From Diadema setosum (Eukaryota; Echinodermata; Echinoidea; Diadematoida; Diadematidae): DNA of 64,000 bases. The notes under the pieces are model-generated. The model saw only the letters and a program-made list of their open reading frames with translations, was not told the origin of the DNA and searched no databases. Position 1 is the stretch's first letter; each line of letters opens with the position of its first letter. The translations under genes and the position numbers were made by a program. This document shows, in pieces, positions 42,876-51,331 of this stretch. The stretch spans positions 36,855,869-36,919,868 of the forward strand of contig CM067068.1 in assembly GCA_033980235.1 (NCBI GenBank). Reading direction: 5' to 3'.

Positions 42876-44144
42876 TTATCACATTGATGAGCGACTTTCT
42901 TTGCATGGCTGGTGAATATCCATTGCGATTAAGATAGATTATCATCTGCATAAAAGCTGAGCAGTCTTTCTGTTTATATGTGTGCATTTCATATGGATTT
43001 TTCAATTAATCTTAGAACAATTAGTAGTGTATTTGTCATCTAAGAGAGATGACTTGACCATGATTTTATCTACCTACTTGTCTATATTTTAACTGTTTTT
43101 ACTCTCCCTGCCAAGTATCTGAAAATGGAAATAGAATGCTCTGATTGATAGTGTAGTTTTCTTGATTTTTCCCGAGTTTTGTAGATTTTAGAATCATGGA
43201 GATTCCAGCTACCAATTGGAGAGATATTTTCATGATACATTATATCTCTGTTATCTTATTCCAAATTTGGGAGATTCTGACGTTCTCTTTTCTAAACACG
43301 AAGAGATGTTAAAAGGATAGTATAGTTTTGTTGTTGTTGTTGTGGTGGTGGTGGTGGTGGTGGTTGTAAAGAAAGAAGGGAAAGAGAGAAAAATTTGGAC
43401 CCTATACAACAAATAGATATAGTTTTGGTTGAGATGGAGGATTCAGATTTTAGCCTTTTTGGTGATAATTACAAACCACTCATGAAATATTAAAGAGCAA
43501 ACATTTTAATTCAAGAGGTCTTCCAAGTACATTATTTGATGAAAACTAGTTTTGAAATGGCTTAGATATCCAAAAACAAAGTAAAAAAATGATCCCACCT
43601 TTCATTGGGACATTGTTTCTGCCATTTTAAGACCAATTTTTGTCAAAATAATAAACTTTGAATACCTATTAGAATTGTATGCCCTTTTTTTCATAGGAGG
43701 TCTCTCATCATCTCTCAATAAAGTTAGAAACCTGAAGCCCCATCTCGACCAAAACTATATCATCCCTTTAAAGTTTTCAGAGGGCCTCCTTCATAATCCG
43801 GGAGCCCTGGGTTCCACAGTAGGATAAGAGTGATTAGCTTAAAGCTAGGCAGAATTCGAAAGAAAGAATAAGAATGTGCACGTGAAAGCTGTGTTCCCGC
43901 CCTCATTGACCTTTGACCTGTTCATGCCTCCTTGACCTTTGAGCCTCCTCTTTACCAACAAGCACCTGCCCTTTTCTCATCTCTCAACACGCAGCGGTTG
44001 CTCTTCCTGCTGCGCCCGACCGCGGACTGGGGACCCAAGGACCAGCGGGAAGCTCAGCCGATCAGCAAAGGAGCGGGACCGCCTCCCGACCAGTCCGATG
44101 TGGAACTAGAAGCCATGAAGCCGAACAGCGTCGTGTCCGCATGA
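12063..44144 (+). CDS. SLC6-family Na+/Cl- dependent transporter with N-terminal SAM-like domain (whole gene, 15 coding exons)
   Basis: This gene encodes a plasma-membrane symporter that should couple Na+ and Cl- gradients to uptake of a small amino-acid-like substrate. Exons join in phase at 12063-12556, 19726-19804, 23523-23715, 24349-24480, 30046-30265, 30873-31008, 31785-31919, 33024-33127, 34158-34282, 36155-36267, 38459-38590, 40592-40691, 41646-41773, 42633-42806 and 43995-44144, giving 804 residues. Family signatures seen include [14 protein letters not shown] (TM1), [14 protein letters not shown] (TM6), [12 protein letters not shown] (loop 4) and VGLDTQF (TM8). Glycine 239 lies where monoamine carriers have aspartate, which argues for an amino-acid substrate. 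Loop 2 has Cys340 and Cys349 and three N-glycosylation sequons. Other parts resemble both GlyT and GAT carriers, so the substrate is unresolved. The cytosolic N-tail of about 227 residues is long and contains a SAM-like domain. Confidence 0.93.
13006..13182. mobile_element. Foldback with telomere-like core
   Basis: Arms GGGCAATTACCCCCGG and CCGGGGTAATTGCCC are inverted copies. Between them lies degenerate TTAGGG/TTAGGA sequence. It is internal and short, so it is a MITE-like repeat rather than a chromosome end. Confidence 0.6.
14445..14524. repeat. (AC)n microsatellite
   Basis: About 40 AC units with one CCC interruption, inside SLC6 intron 1. Confidence 0.98.
14622..15735. mobile_element. 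Pogo-like MITE carrying a nested palindromic array
   Basis: Left end TA then CAGTCCGATCTCTCCTATCC; right end is its inverse copy (GGAGAGGTCGGACT), with the last bases and TA eroded. It matches the intact 413-base element at 40760 in both terminal regions. An extra segment of about 750 bases in the middle is the TTCGG-type array. Confidence 0.65.
14670..15391. repeat. Large palindromic TTCGG/TTAACGAACC array
   Basis: About 20 units alternate GGTTCGTTATTCCGAA and GGTTCGTTAATCCGAA with AAATGAAATAG spacers. Unit orientation flips near 14950, 15005 and 15180. The array starts GTTCGTTATTC and ends with the inverse GAATAACGAAC, so it behaves as a bounded insertion. Confidence 0.8.
15878..16493. mobile_element. 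Foldback element, 616 bases
   Basis: Left GTGTCACACCTTTCCGGG and right CCCCGAAAAGGTGTGACA are inverted copies. Homology of the arms extends inward some 200 bases (GCTACGCGGGCTTG, TCTTACCTGCT). It is GC-richer than its surroundings. No frame of note. Confidence 0.7.
17184..17206. repeat. Run of 23 G
   Basis: Uninterrupted homopolymer in SLC6 intron 1, a potential G-quadruplex on this strand. Confidence 0.9.
17443..17527. repeat. (TG)n microsatellite
   Basis: About 42 TG units with one CG interruption. Confidence 0.97.
19726..19804 (+). CDS. SLC6 gene exon 2: linker
   Basis: The acceptor is CCCGCAG and the donor is AAG|GTGAGA. The exon encodes residues 165 (completed) to 191, a hydrophilic acidic linker with no recognisable domain. 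It contains an ATG (Met188) that would give a conventional short SLC6 N-terminus if transcription started between exons 1 and 2. Entry and exit phases fit both neighbours. Confidence 0.85.
19852..20448. mobile_element. TTAA-flanked foldback (AGGGGAAATCCAGTCC family)
   Basis: TTAA at 19848-19851 and 20449-20452 bound inverted ends AGGGGAAATCCAGTCC and GGACTGGATTTCCTCT. The arms extend over 150 bases. TTAA followed by AGG fits T2/Kolobok-type MITEs. It lies in SLC6 intron 2. Confidence 0.7.
20462..21533. mobile_element. Foldback sandwiched between 200-base direct repeats
   Basis: Direct repeats at 20462-20660 and about 21335-21533 share GATGCGCAGGGTATAGCACG and end GCAGCGGGCAAAA. Between them is a palindrome (20661-21303) with arms starting AGAGAAATGTGGATTGAGT. 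Its interior matches the element at 51332. Confidence 0.65.
23216..23261. repeat. (TG)n microsatellite
   Basis: About 23 uninterrupted units in intron 2. Confidence 0.97.
23523..23715 (+). CDS. SLC6 gene exon 3: end of N-tail and TM1
   Basis: Residues 192-255 plus one base. The segment up to residue 222 is charged. [20 protein letters not shown] starts TM1 and [15 protein letters not shown] follows. Asn242 aligns with the conserved Na1-site asparagine, and Gly239 replaces the monoamine-carrier aspartate. The donor G|GTAGGT splits a glycine codon that exon 4 completes. Confidence 0.95.
24349..24480 (+). CDS. SLC6 gene exon 4: TM2
   Basis: Residues 256-299 plus one base. It carries TM2, with [20 protein letters not shown] followed by the family motif FGQY (280-283) and [14 protein letters not shown], the usual loop before TM3. 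Tyr262 in the PYF motif aligns with the TM2 tyrosine of the chloride site in Cl- coupled members. The acceptor is TTTCAG and the donor is GTGAGT. Confidence 0.95.
24779..24834. repeat. (AC)n microsatellite
   Basis: About 28 uninterrupted units in intron 4. Confidence 0.97.
28111..28194. repeat. Tandem 11-base repeat
   Basis: Imperfect copies of AAAATAGTTAC, about seven units with two variants. Confidence 0.85.
29081..29437. mobile_element. Near-perfect foldback (AGGGGAAGGCTAGTAACTG family)
   Basis: Inverted ends AGGGGAAGGCTAGTAACTGA and TCAGTTACTAGCCTTCCCCT. The arms run almost to the centre near 29260 with few mismatches. TTAA precedes the left end; on the right it is degraded to TTTG. Lies in SLC6 intron 4. 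Confidence 0.75.
29820..30033. repeat. Tetranucleotide TTTA/TTCA repeats
   Basis: Imperfect tract running up to the exon 5 acceptor at 30045; it supplies the pyrimidine-rich context. Confidence 0.85.
30046..30265 (+). CDS. SLC6 gene exon 5: TM3 and first part of extracellular loop 2
   Basis: Residues 300-372 plus two bases. TM3 covers about 304-328 and includes [10 protein letters not shown], with the tyrosine pair typical of the substrate site. Loop 2 begins [15 protein letters not shown]; Cys340 and Cys349 correspond to the conserved loop disulfide. Sequons are at Asn341, Asn352 and Asn362. The donor TA|GTGAGT makes an apparent stop if read through, but splicing converts it to tyrosine. 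Confidence 0.95.
30481..30838. repeat. (TGAA)n and (TGAT)n tract
   Basis: Imperfect tetranucleotide repeats fill most of intron 5, with a (CTGA)n sub-run near 30790. Confidence 0.9.
30873..31008 (+). CDS. SLC6 gene exon 6: end of loop 2 and TM4
   Basis: Residues 373-418. NYILNVDG and [11 protein letters not shown] are the usual approach to TM4, which spans about 393-410 ([17 protein letters not shown]), followed by the short basic loop KSVKSSGK. The acceptor is CATGGCAG and the donor is AAA|GTGAGT. Confidence 0.94.
31009..31784 (+). other. SLC6 introns 5 and 6 context
   Basis: Intron 5 (30266-30872) is mostly imperfect (TGAA)n repeats. Intron 6 (31009-31784) is unremarkable and ends in a long T tract before the acceptor. 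Nothing coding is seen. Confidence 0.7.
31785..31919 (+). CDS. SLC6 gene exon 7: TM5 and loop 3
   Basis: Residues 419-463. [20 protein letters not shown] is the standard TM5 signature, and [17 protein letters not shown] follows. A frame-preserving join to exon 8 requires a weak donor TCG|GTCGGT at 31920. A stronger-looking GTAACA lies four bases downstream but would shift the frame. The acceptor follows a long T tract. Confidence 0.9.
31920..33023 (+). other. SLC6 intron 7
   Basis: Apart from a small MITE at 32248-32490, nothing recognisable is seen. The short intron 8 (33128-34157) is likewise unremarkable. Confidence 0.7.
32248..32490. mobile_element. MITE with GCATACTTGCCAAC ends
   Basis: Perfect 14-base terminal inverted repeats bound 243 bases of AT-rich sequence containing repeated AGATTTT words. 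Target duplication is not obvious. Confidence 0.7.
33024..33127 (+). CDS. SLC6 gene exon 8: TM6
   Basis: Residues 464-497 plus two bases. [19 protein letters not shown] is the TM6 unwound substrate and ion-binding segment. Gln471 and Ser475 align with chloride/Na1-site residues of Cl- coupled carriers. SYNKINNNC matches the intracellular loop. The acceptor is CTTTCAG and the donor is AT|GTAAGT. Confidence 0.95.
34158..34282 (+). CDS. SLC6 gene exon 9: TM7
   Basis: Residues 498-539 plus one base. TM7 spans about 501-524 and Asn507 is at the conserved Na1/Cl- position. [16 protein letters not shown] is the family pattern. The donor is G|GTAAGT. Confidence 0.95.
34313..34761. mobile_element. 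Foldback with TTAGGATGCGTTTA ends
   Basis: TTAGGATGCGTTTA and TAAACGCAGCCTAA are inverted copies with one mismatch. Inside, AAAACCATGTT-type words repeat, and a palindromic CRE (TGACGTCA) lies at 34524. Begins 30 bases after the exon 9 donor. Confidence 0.6.
35026..36102. mobile_element. 1.1-kb repeat rich in AGGTCA half-sites
   Basis: Left end TATGCCTCCGCCACG recurs inverted near the right end (GGCGGAGGCATA). The body holds many AGGTCA words, including DR1 pairs at 35204 and 35322 (a triple) and a DR0 at 35219. It resembles a dispersed repeat I recall from marine invertebrates. No transposase frame. Confidence 0.6.
36155..36267 (+). CDS. SLC6 gene exon 10: extracellular loop 4 and most of TM8
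   Basis: Residues 540-577. [17 protein letters not shown] is the loop 4 helix-turn-helix found across the family. TM8 follows ([18 protein letters not shown]); Asp575 and Thr576 lie at the Na2 site. The donor CAG|GTAACC is acceptable. Confidence 0.95.
36286..36407. mobile_element. hAT-like MITE remnant
   Basis: The right end, read in reverse, is CAGTGGCGGATCCAGG, a terminus typical of hAT elements. The left end CAGTGCTAGGAATTCC is a diverged match. A G15 run lies inside. An 8-base duplication is not evident. Confidence 0.45.
36411..36975. repeat. Degenerate minisatellite, period near 112
   Basis: Units begin with GACAAATTC-like words at 36411, 36533, 36757 and 36865 and end with ATGCAAATAAAAC. 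The gap of 224 between the second and third fits two units, with an A tract inserted. Confidence 0.55.
37260..38029. mobile_element. PiggyBac-like nonautonomous element
   Basis: TTAA at 37256-37259 and 38030-38033 flank perfect 12-base ends CCCTATTCTAAC and GTTAGAATAGGG. TTAA target plus CCC terminus is the piggyBac hallmark. Near each end is a long G or C run (37273-37288, 37966-37988) next to CAAATTGACC words. No transposase remains. Confidence 0.7.
38139..38330. repeat. Polypurine tract
   Basis: About 190 bases are mostly A and G, including several GGAGGA runs; capable of triplex DNA. Lies in intron 10 upstream of exon 11. Confidence 0.75.
38459..38590 (+). CDS. SLC6 gene exon 11: end of TM8 and TM9
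   Basis: Residues 578-621. [20 protein letters not shown] continues TM8 and the loop. TM9 is about 600-618 ([17 protein letters not shown]), ending MATQ. The VDYFP stretch resembles GABA/creatine-type carriers. Confidence 0.94.
38591..40591 (+). other. SLC6 intron 11
   Basis: It contains a MITE rich in TCGCGA-type words at 39785-40035 and several poly-A/T runs. The preceding intron 10 (36268-38458) carries a hAT-like remnant, a minisatellite, a piggyBac-like element and a polypurine tract, each listed separately. Confidence 0.7.
39785..40035. mobile_element. MITE rich in TTCGCGA words
   Basis: Ends ACTCTGTATACGCC and GGTGTATACAGTGT are inverted near-copies. The body repeats TTCGCGAG and CGCGAAAAT motifs in both orientations. 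Confidence 0.6.
40592..40691 (+). CDS. SLC6 gene exon 12: TM10
   Basis: Residues 622-654 plus one base. [20 protein letters not shown] is TM10, and [11 protein letters not shown] is the conserved segment that closes it. Donor G|GTAAGA. Confidence 0.94.
40760..41172. mobile_element. Pogo-like MITE, intact copy
   Basis: TA on both sides bounds inverted ends CAGTCCGACCTCTCCTATCC and GGAGAGGTCGAACTG. Length 413 bases and TA target fit pogo/Tigger-type MITEs. It serves as an unfilled version of the copy at 14622. Confidence 0.7.
41646..41773 (+). CDS. SLC6 gene exon 13: loop 5 and start of TM11
   Basis: Residues 655-697. [13 protein letters not shown] matches the loop after TM10. [19 protein letters not shown] enters TM11, with the conserved tryptophan and TP pair. 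Acceptor GTGACAG, donor ATG|GTGAGA. Confidence 0.94.
41941..42175 (-). mobile_element. tRNA-derived SINE
   Basis: Read on the minus strand, an A box GTGGCTCAGTA (42137-42148) is followed 35 bases on by a B box GGTTCAAATCT (42092-42102), the spacing of an internal RNA polymerase III promoter. A unique body follows, and the tail holds ATTCA repeats. It is not a functional tRNA because the arms do not pair properly. Confidence 0.6.
42633..42806 (+). CDS. SLC6 gene exon 14: end of TM11 and TM12
   Basis: Residues 698-755. [20 protein letters not shown] completes TM11 and the outer loop. [20 protein letters not shown] is TM12, followed by a basic inner segment. The acceptor GTCGCGCAG lies after a run of about 20 T. 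Donor GAA|GTGAGG. Confidence 0.95.
43313..43767. mobile_element. TTAA-flanked foldback (AGGGAT family)
   Basis: TTAA at 43309 and 43768 bound the element. Ends AAGGATAGTATAGTTTTG and its inverse (AAAACTATATCATCCCT) match, and arms share the TTGAAATGGCT and GATATC words seen at 49955 and 57041. Lies in intron 14. Confidence 0.65.
43907..43919 (-). promoter_or_regulatory. DR1 nuclear-receptor-type motif
   Basis: TGACCT-T-TGACCT is a perfect inverse-strand DR1, 75 bases upstream of exon 15, with a further TGACCT at 43933. Functional use is unproven. Confidence 0.3.
43995..44144 (+). CDS. SLC6 gene exon 15: cytosolic C-tail and stop
   Basis: Residues 756-804, then [19 protein letters not shown] carries the family's membrane-proximal DWGP motif. 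The remaining 35 or so residues are Pro/Ser/acidic and end in VVSA, which is not a standard class I PDZ ligand. A second in-phase stop is not needed; the reading frame closes cleanly. Confidence 0.94.
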   Translation, partial: RLLFLLRPTADWGPKDQREAQPISKGAGPPPDQSDVELEAMKPNSVVSA

Positions 44145-45560
44145 TAGAGGGCGCCTTATTGGTTGCCGGAGACTCGATTTTACGTATTATTTATTATTTG
44201 TAGTAATCAATTTTGGCATACTGAGTAGCATGGAGCCACCTTAGTTTTTATTTTTCTTTCTTTCTTTCTTTTTCTTGTCGTTAAGCACAGACACCACTGT
44301 ACTAATGGACAAGCAATTACAGTCAGTATGATTTTTGTTTGTTTGTTTATTCCACTACACAGTTTTTCCCTCGTTCATGGAGCAAAGAAATTATCACTTC
44401 CGTATGTCATTATCACCAACATTCACAATTCTATAGAAACTTTGACAGACAAAAGAAAAATGAAAGAAGACAAAAAGAATGTTTATTTCCAATTGTGTTT
44501 GTAAGATTGCGTTTACTATCACCATGGATTCAAACGTAAAATATTACTGAATTCAGTGTTACAGCACTATTATTCATTTTAAATATTTTGTCATGTTTTT
44601 TTTTTTTTCTAAGTAATATTCGTTGATTTGAGCACTCATGTAATCATGTGGTTGATGTCAAATTTGGTGTGTTTCTTTTTTTTTTTTTCTGTAGTGGCAC
44701 GAGTGAAATTACCATACCGATTGTAGTGTATCTGTATATTCGAAACTCTGTGTAGCACATGCTTATATTACGGAAGTCGCAAAGCCAACGCAATTCTAAG
44801 CGTTTGTGATGTGTGTTTGATGGTGCAGAAAGCGTAATTTGTTTCCTATAACTAATCTCGAAATGTTCTCTCCTTTATATATTTGGTAGTCGGTTTACAA
44901 TCAAGCTAGAAAGACAAAGATATTATTTCCTAAATGCTCCGCCTTCGGAACAATTACACAGTTATTTAATTAGTAATAACCAGTGCTTCCGGAAAAAAAA
45001 AATCGAGCAGAATATCTGCTTGGATTCAGACTGCGGTACGGAAAGGCTGAACTGGTTGTAAATGTGCTGAATACTACACAGCATTAAAACTGAACAAGCC
45101 TACAAGGAGGTAAACCCCGTGGTCCTTCGTACCTATATGCATATGATATGCGAGTAAAACAGTGCTCGATAAACTGTGATTGCGTGTTTTACTTGTCCAG
45201 TAGTCCTATATTTTTTTCCCACTTTTTCGTCGGTATAGAGAAAATGTGAGTTTTGCTGTGAACGAACAAAAATACTAAGAGAGCTTAGAAAACAATTATA
45301 TGTTTTAAGACTGACCTCATACTGAGTAACCTAATGCCAAAGTGTAGCTATAAGCGGGGTGCAGTAATGTATAACTATTTATGTATTTATACTCGTATAC
45401 TATCATATTTCTCCATGTCATTGTATTGTCATCATGATGGGCATTTTTTTTTCTTTAGGTACACCACTATTCAGAACAAATAAGACTGGAAATCTCTCCT
45501 ATCTGTTCTTCCAACACAATCAGTATGTCTGAAAATACATCAAACAAATAAACAGACACA
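44145..45560 (+). other. Candidate 3' UTR of the SLC6 gene
   Basis: AT-rich sequence follows the stop. The first plausible polyadenylation hexamers are ATTAAA at 45083 and AATAAA at 45547. The transcript end cannot be fixed from sequence. Confidence 0.35.
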
Positions 45561-48500
45561 CACACACACACATCAAAACAGAACAAAAATATAGGAGTAG
45601 TACCTTTCAGCAAAGTTTTCGAAATGGTACGCAGTGGAATTAGATAAACCTCTCCTATCTAAATACGTGGGGTAATCACAAGGGATAGTTTTGTTTTTCG
45701 TTGTGCCCATTCGTGTTGAAGGAGGAGAGATGCAGTTCTCTTCATGTAACCGTCATGTAATTCAAGGTCGGAGCAAAAAGCTATGAGCTATGCAAAACTA
45801 GGTATTGGATAACGCTATAAGAAAGATTATTCGTCATTACTACTGTATCAGTTATCTGTTGTATGCAAGTAGCATGCAGATAACGCGATCATCCTGAAAG
45901 GGTGGAACTGGGGATCGCAGCTCCAATGGAGTCAGCGTCTTAGACTGTTCTATTTCGACTGATGCGACCACCCTTACTGGGCAGTGGTTGTATTCATTCA
46001 GTAGCATAAGTAGAAGTTGTTTTATGCCATGCTAACACTGAAAATGATGTAACCTTATAATCAGGTTAGCCCTGACTGCGGTGCAATTTAGATAATTGTG
46101 ATACTTACTAGCTTCTGAAATTGTTCACTTTTTGAGAACACTGACGATAATTTATTATTCGACGCTTTCACCACCTCTGTAAAGGCTAGTGACGCTAATG
46201 ACACTAGTGTTTTATGCAGTGAATGCAAAGTCTTAAAAAAAAATCATGCTTCTTCCACATTACGTCTACACGCTGATATGCTGACCTTAAGCAAGCAATT
46301 TACAAAATTACTATTAAAAGGAAATTCGGAAAATGTGTTTCCTTTACATACGACGTTATGACGCTTTGGCCGAAGTTATAATGATGAGTTTGATCACAAA
46401 AAATGAATTACTGTAACTCCATTCTTGTCAAGATGAGGTATTTGCAAGTAAACCTGCGAAAAAAAAAAATCATAAAAGCTTATGGGATATTTTAATCATA
46501 ACTTTAAGAGTATCTCTTTTTACGCAACAAGTATAGTATCAGTGGACAGGTTTTGTATTGTTCTATCTGGTGATAGACTTAGTTTGAAATGTTTGAAAAT
46601 GGCGCTTAACTCGTCATGCGATCAAACCCTTTATATGTATCAGTAGGATGAATGTTTCTGCTAAAAAAATGGCGTCCAACTAGGCGATGGTTCGTCCATT
46701 CATCTGAAATCATTATAAAGGTACGTCACTTACTTCTTTCTGCCAGAGTTGGGCAGGGTGTCAGACCGTAGGTCTACTGTCCTTTTCTAAAACTCAGAAT
46801 AATGATGAAGGCAGAATGGGAATTTCTGTCACGATGACAATGTGGAAACTGTGTTGCTGATTCTTCGGATGCAATCGTTGTCTTAGATAAGTAAGAATCG
46901 TTTTACTATGACGTCATTGACAGGTTGTATGATGTTCACTTGTATGTACAACTCGAATGTTACGGACATTCCTGTAAGCAGAATGTGACGAAATATTTTT
47001 TTTTTCCCTTCTAATTTCACACGGCCTCTCAACTGTTTTGTCCGCTGGCAAAACTTTGAATCTGTACACAATATCGCACAAATATTTTCTCAATGTCCTT
47101 CGTTACATCGTGAAGAATTAACTAGAATGGTAGTGATGATGTTCTTTAATGTGCGTACCCCGTTTCAATCGTCACGTTCATGTTACTGGTCACTAAGTCA
47201 ATTTTATATAGAGACGCTGAAATCACTTGATGTTATGTTTTTGATGTTCTCAAGAGCTTGTCCTCATCCTGTGAAAGAGGGTCCGTCCAATTAGGCAAAA
47301 CCTGATCGACTTCGCCTTATGTTAAGGCTTCATACCAGGGCAAAATTCTCTAATCAGTATATTTTCCCCTTTCATTTCTTTTGGCTTGCAAGAGCACTCC
47401 GGCAAAGTTGACGATCTTTTCGATTTCATGCTGCTGGGAGGCATGCAGGCTTGAATATAACTTGTAGCAGGTCTGCACGCCGGTGTGAGAAGTGGCCACA
47501 TATAATGGTGGGAGATCAGTGATGTGTATGGACAGGTTAAAAATAATCACGCTTGTGTAATAAAGGTGCAATGGAGTAGCTACGATTCGGGATGTCAAGG
47601 GATCAACCCATTCTAAAGAAGGGGGGATCATGGGTGGAAAGAAAGTTTGGCAAAGTTGTGATCCCAATGAGAAACGAGCGAACAAGCGATGTGTGCAGTC
47701 TAGTATTAATCACTGTAGCTAGAACTTTATGGTAACTCAAAAAGTAGTATAAGACAAACTGCTGATGTAATCAACTATCTTGCCGCAAAGACTAATATCT
47801 CCATCTCTTTCACGGAGGAGAGATCGTCTCGTTAATCCTTCAAGATTATCAGGAGGAGATAATATCATTGATTGCATGTCGATCTGTGTGAATAATTGTA
47901 CACGTATTGTGGTTCGCAACTACATTAGTTGCAGCCACATAGCACATTGTGTTGGTGCCATTTTGTGATGTTGTTTTAATTGATTGTCTTACTGTAGTTA
48001 AGAGTTTGTTCACCAGTTCTAATCCTGCACCAGGCAAAGTTTGATAGATATGTGAGGCTTAAAGTGTTCTGTGCGGCCGCCGCCTCGTAGAACCGCTGTA
48101 GGTGGTTAGAATGTATGAGGGCAGTGTTTTCATCAGTTATGTTCAGTGATTATCATCAGAGAGCTTGGCTATGTTTGCACTCTCTTTGGCGTTTTGTTGT
48201 TAATGTTATAAGCCAGTTTCGGCTATGTCACCATGGTCGTAGATGTTGTACAATTAGTCCACATGAATGATTTGAAATGGCAGAGCTTAGTAGATGTAGA
48301 TGTGCGTTGCTGTTTTACAAAATGTCACTTGCCACCTGACTGGACGGTCGTATGTTTTGTGTTGCTTTTATTATTTGCTTTCTGACAAATTTTCACATCG
48401 TTTTATTCAACCATCGATCTATAATCTAGATGGAGTTAACCTCTAATGGGCGCACCGCTTCCATGAGATATGTTGGAATAACATTGGATTGGGGGGGGGG

Positions 48501-49950
48501 GGGGGAATCCCGTAAGCAGCATGAGGACCTCATAGCCTCTTAAAAATAACAATATCAAACAAAACAACAGAAAAGTGTGATTCATCTCGTTGGGGATGTA
48601 GAATTCGAATACTTGTTTTGCTCCACTTGGAACTGAGCTGAAATGTTGTTTAACTCCGTAATTCTAGGTCATCCATAAAACAAAACAAACAAACAAAAGA
48701 AAAAACCTGAAATAATCCGAATTTCAAAGCAACTGTTCTTATTAAGACCAAAGGAGAACTGGTTGTCACCTTAAATTAATTGAAGTTTTACAAGTTTCAA
48801 TTTAATTAATATTTACCGATGCTTGTGCGTTTTATATCTGACCAAAATCACCCTACCCCCCCCCCCCCCCCAAAAAAAAAAAAAAAATCACAAACAGAAT
48901 TGAACACAACAAGCGCTTTCCCTTTTCTGGTACGTTTCTTGTGATTATCGTCCTGTTTGTTAAATTTACTAACTGGTTGACTAGAAAAAGAAATGGGGGG
49001 GGGGGGGTGAAAGAAAAAAAGGATGAGAATGCTCAACACTAACATACATGTACATGTAACAATTTACACATTAAATCTTGGCGTATGTTCTTGTTTCCTT
49101 ATATACCTGGTTATGTTGACATCTATTACTCTGTCTTTGTGTTCGCTCCCATTCGCGTCCACACTACGAGGTGGCATAGCGTATTGTCCATTTTGTGTTA
49201 AAGCTCAGTTCGAGGCTTTTTGTAAACTCACTGTTGCGTTTTCATGACCGACCTCCAGCCAGCTTGCAGATGCAACTCATTGTAGATTTCGCTCTCAGGT
49301 GGTTTCGACAATAGATATCCCACGTCATTTCATTCTTCTTAAATTCCTTCTCAGGATCTACCGCTTCACCAATTCATCTCTCCTTACATGATCGAATAAT
49401 AACATTCCTCACTCTCTGAAATAGACATTGGTGGAGTGCATGCCGATGACAACCATGTCCGGCATATTCTCCTAATTTTAACACATTTTGCAAAGTTTAT
49501 TTATGAAAAAAAAAATCCTAAAAACGCGGCTTCATGTCCACCAACCTGCGGATCTTGCGTGTAGTGGCCTAGACTTTTCAATTTTGTTTCCCTACCATCA
49601 AACCAGACCAATGCTTACCCTTTACATCATGTTAAAAATTAATTTGTTCCTCGGCATATTATTTATTCGTTTATTTTCTCTTTCACTTCGAAGAACAGTA
49701 GGTGTAATTTAAAGTAAAGCAGAAATATTTCATAGATCTTAAGTGCTGTCAACATTTTGCTAAATTCATAAGTAAACTATTCTGCTAAAAATGCTTGTAC
49801 GGAAGGCGCAATACAATTCAGGAAGAAGATAAATAGAAAATGTTACATAAAATCAAGCAAATTTAAACAGGAAAGACACGACGTGGAGGGCAGCATATAA
49901 TGCGATGTCTTCTCGGTGGGAAATAATTTACGTACTGAAATCATTTCTCA
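45561..49950. other. Intergenic stretch
   Basis: No gene recognisable. Poly-G/C runs at 48491, 48856 and 48996 and scattered A/T tracts are the only features. A CRE palindrome lies at 46909. Confidence 0.6.
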
Positions 49951-49954
49951 TTAA

Positions 49955-50397
49955 AGGGATGATGTACATGTTGTATTGGTTGAGGTGAGGATTCAGCTTT
50001 TATTTTTTTTTTTTTTTTGCAAGATACTTAAAAACCACTACTTAAAAACCACTTTATGATATGTCAAAGAGCATACATGTATATTGTAAGAGGAATTCAA
50101 AATATATTTGATGAAAGTTGGTTCTGAAATGGCTGAGATATCTAGAAACAGAGTAAAACAGAGCGATCCTAATAAAAGGTGGTTTCCACCTTTTATTAGG
50201 ATCGCTCTGTTTTGGATATCTCAGCCATTTCATAACCAATTTTCATTAAAAGGAAAAAAAAAACTTTGAATTCCTCTTAGAATTGTATGTTCAGAAGAGG
50301 TTTCTCATTATCTTTAAAAAAAAAAATCATCATTAAAAGAAAAAAAAAGTTTAAAACCTGAAGGCCCATCTCAACCGAGACTGCATGTATCAGCCCT
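49955..50397. mobile_element. TTAA-flanked foldback with near-perfect central hairpin
   Basis: TTAA at 49951 and 50398. Ends AGGGATGATGTACATG and CATGTATCAGCCCT are inverted near-copies. The centre (about 50157-50213) is a stem of some 27 perfect base pairs closed by three bases. Confidence 0.75.
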
Positions 50398-51331
50398 TTA
50401 ATTTTTCTCTTGCCTAGCTTCAAACTCTTGCGACGGCTTCCGAAGGAAGTTACTTTGGTTTTGATTTCGAGCTGCCTCTAATTTGAGCATAGGTCACGTA
50501 AAGAGTAAAACACTTTATTGGCCGTAGTGGACACATGGTTTATCTCCATTTGATAACGCGAATTTCAAATAGCATCGCTGCGTACAAGTTGTTTAATGAC
50601 TTAAGGTAAAAACACGAGCCCTCACGTAGAAATGACTGTTGATATATTTCCGTATTGAGTCGAGTTATTTCGCATCGTAACAACGCGAGGATATATCCCG
50701 AGTTTATTATCATATGTAAATAGACATATGAGTACTTAATAACGATTTGCTTTGGCTAACATTGATTTACGTTAATATTTTGATAACATTAACAAAGAAT
50801 GTTTGTTATGTTGATAGCATACTTACATTTTCAGTACATTGGCTGGTTTCTACCATTTTTACTCATTACACTACTATTTTTTTTTTGATAGAATATTATT
50901 AGCTTTGTACTATGCTGTATATCCAGTATATTTCGTTTTATTTCCAACATTCTCGAGTTGTTTCATGCACAAAGAAGACAAGGCACTGTTCATTGACATT
51001 GTCATGTCTTTAACCATGTAGACAAATTGTTTTATTGTTATACGTTGCTAGAAAAGCGATATTCATCTTTGTGTATAATTATGACATTGATGAGTTTGAT
51101 TTTTTTTTTTTTTTGCTTTGTATTTTCGTCGTTATAGCTTAGGAAAGAAATGTGGCTGTGACGATATCCGAGTTGTGTGAGGATGTGACGAAATAAACAC
51201 GTCTTTCCAGACATTTGAACTGCACAGACAGGTTGTTTTCCTTCTGATGGTTTTGGTGTACGTGTCATACAGTGTTTATTGCATGCAAGATTTACAGGCT
51301 TAAAGCTGAAAAAAGAAATTCCGCTCCTTAA

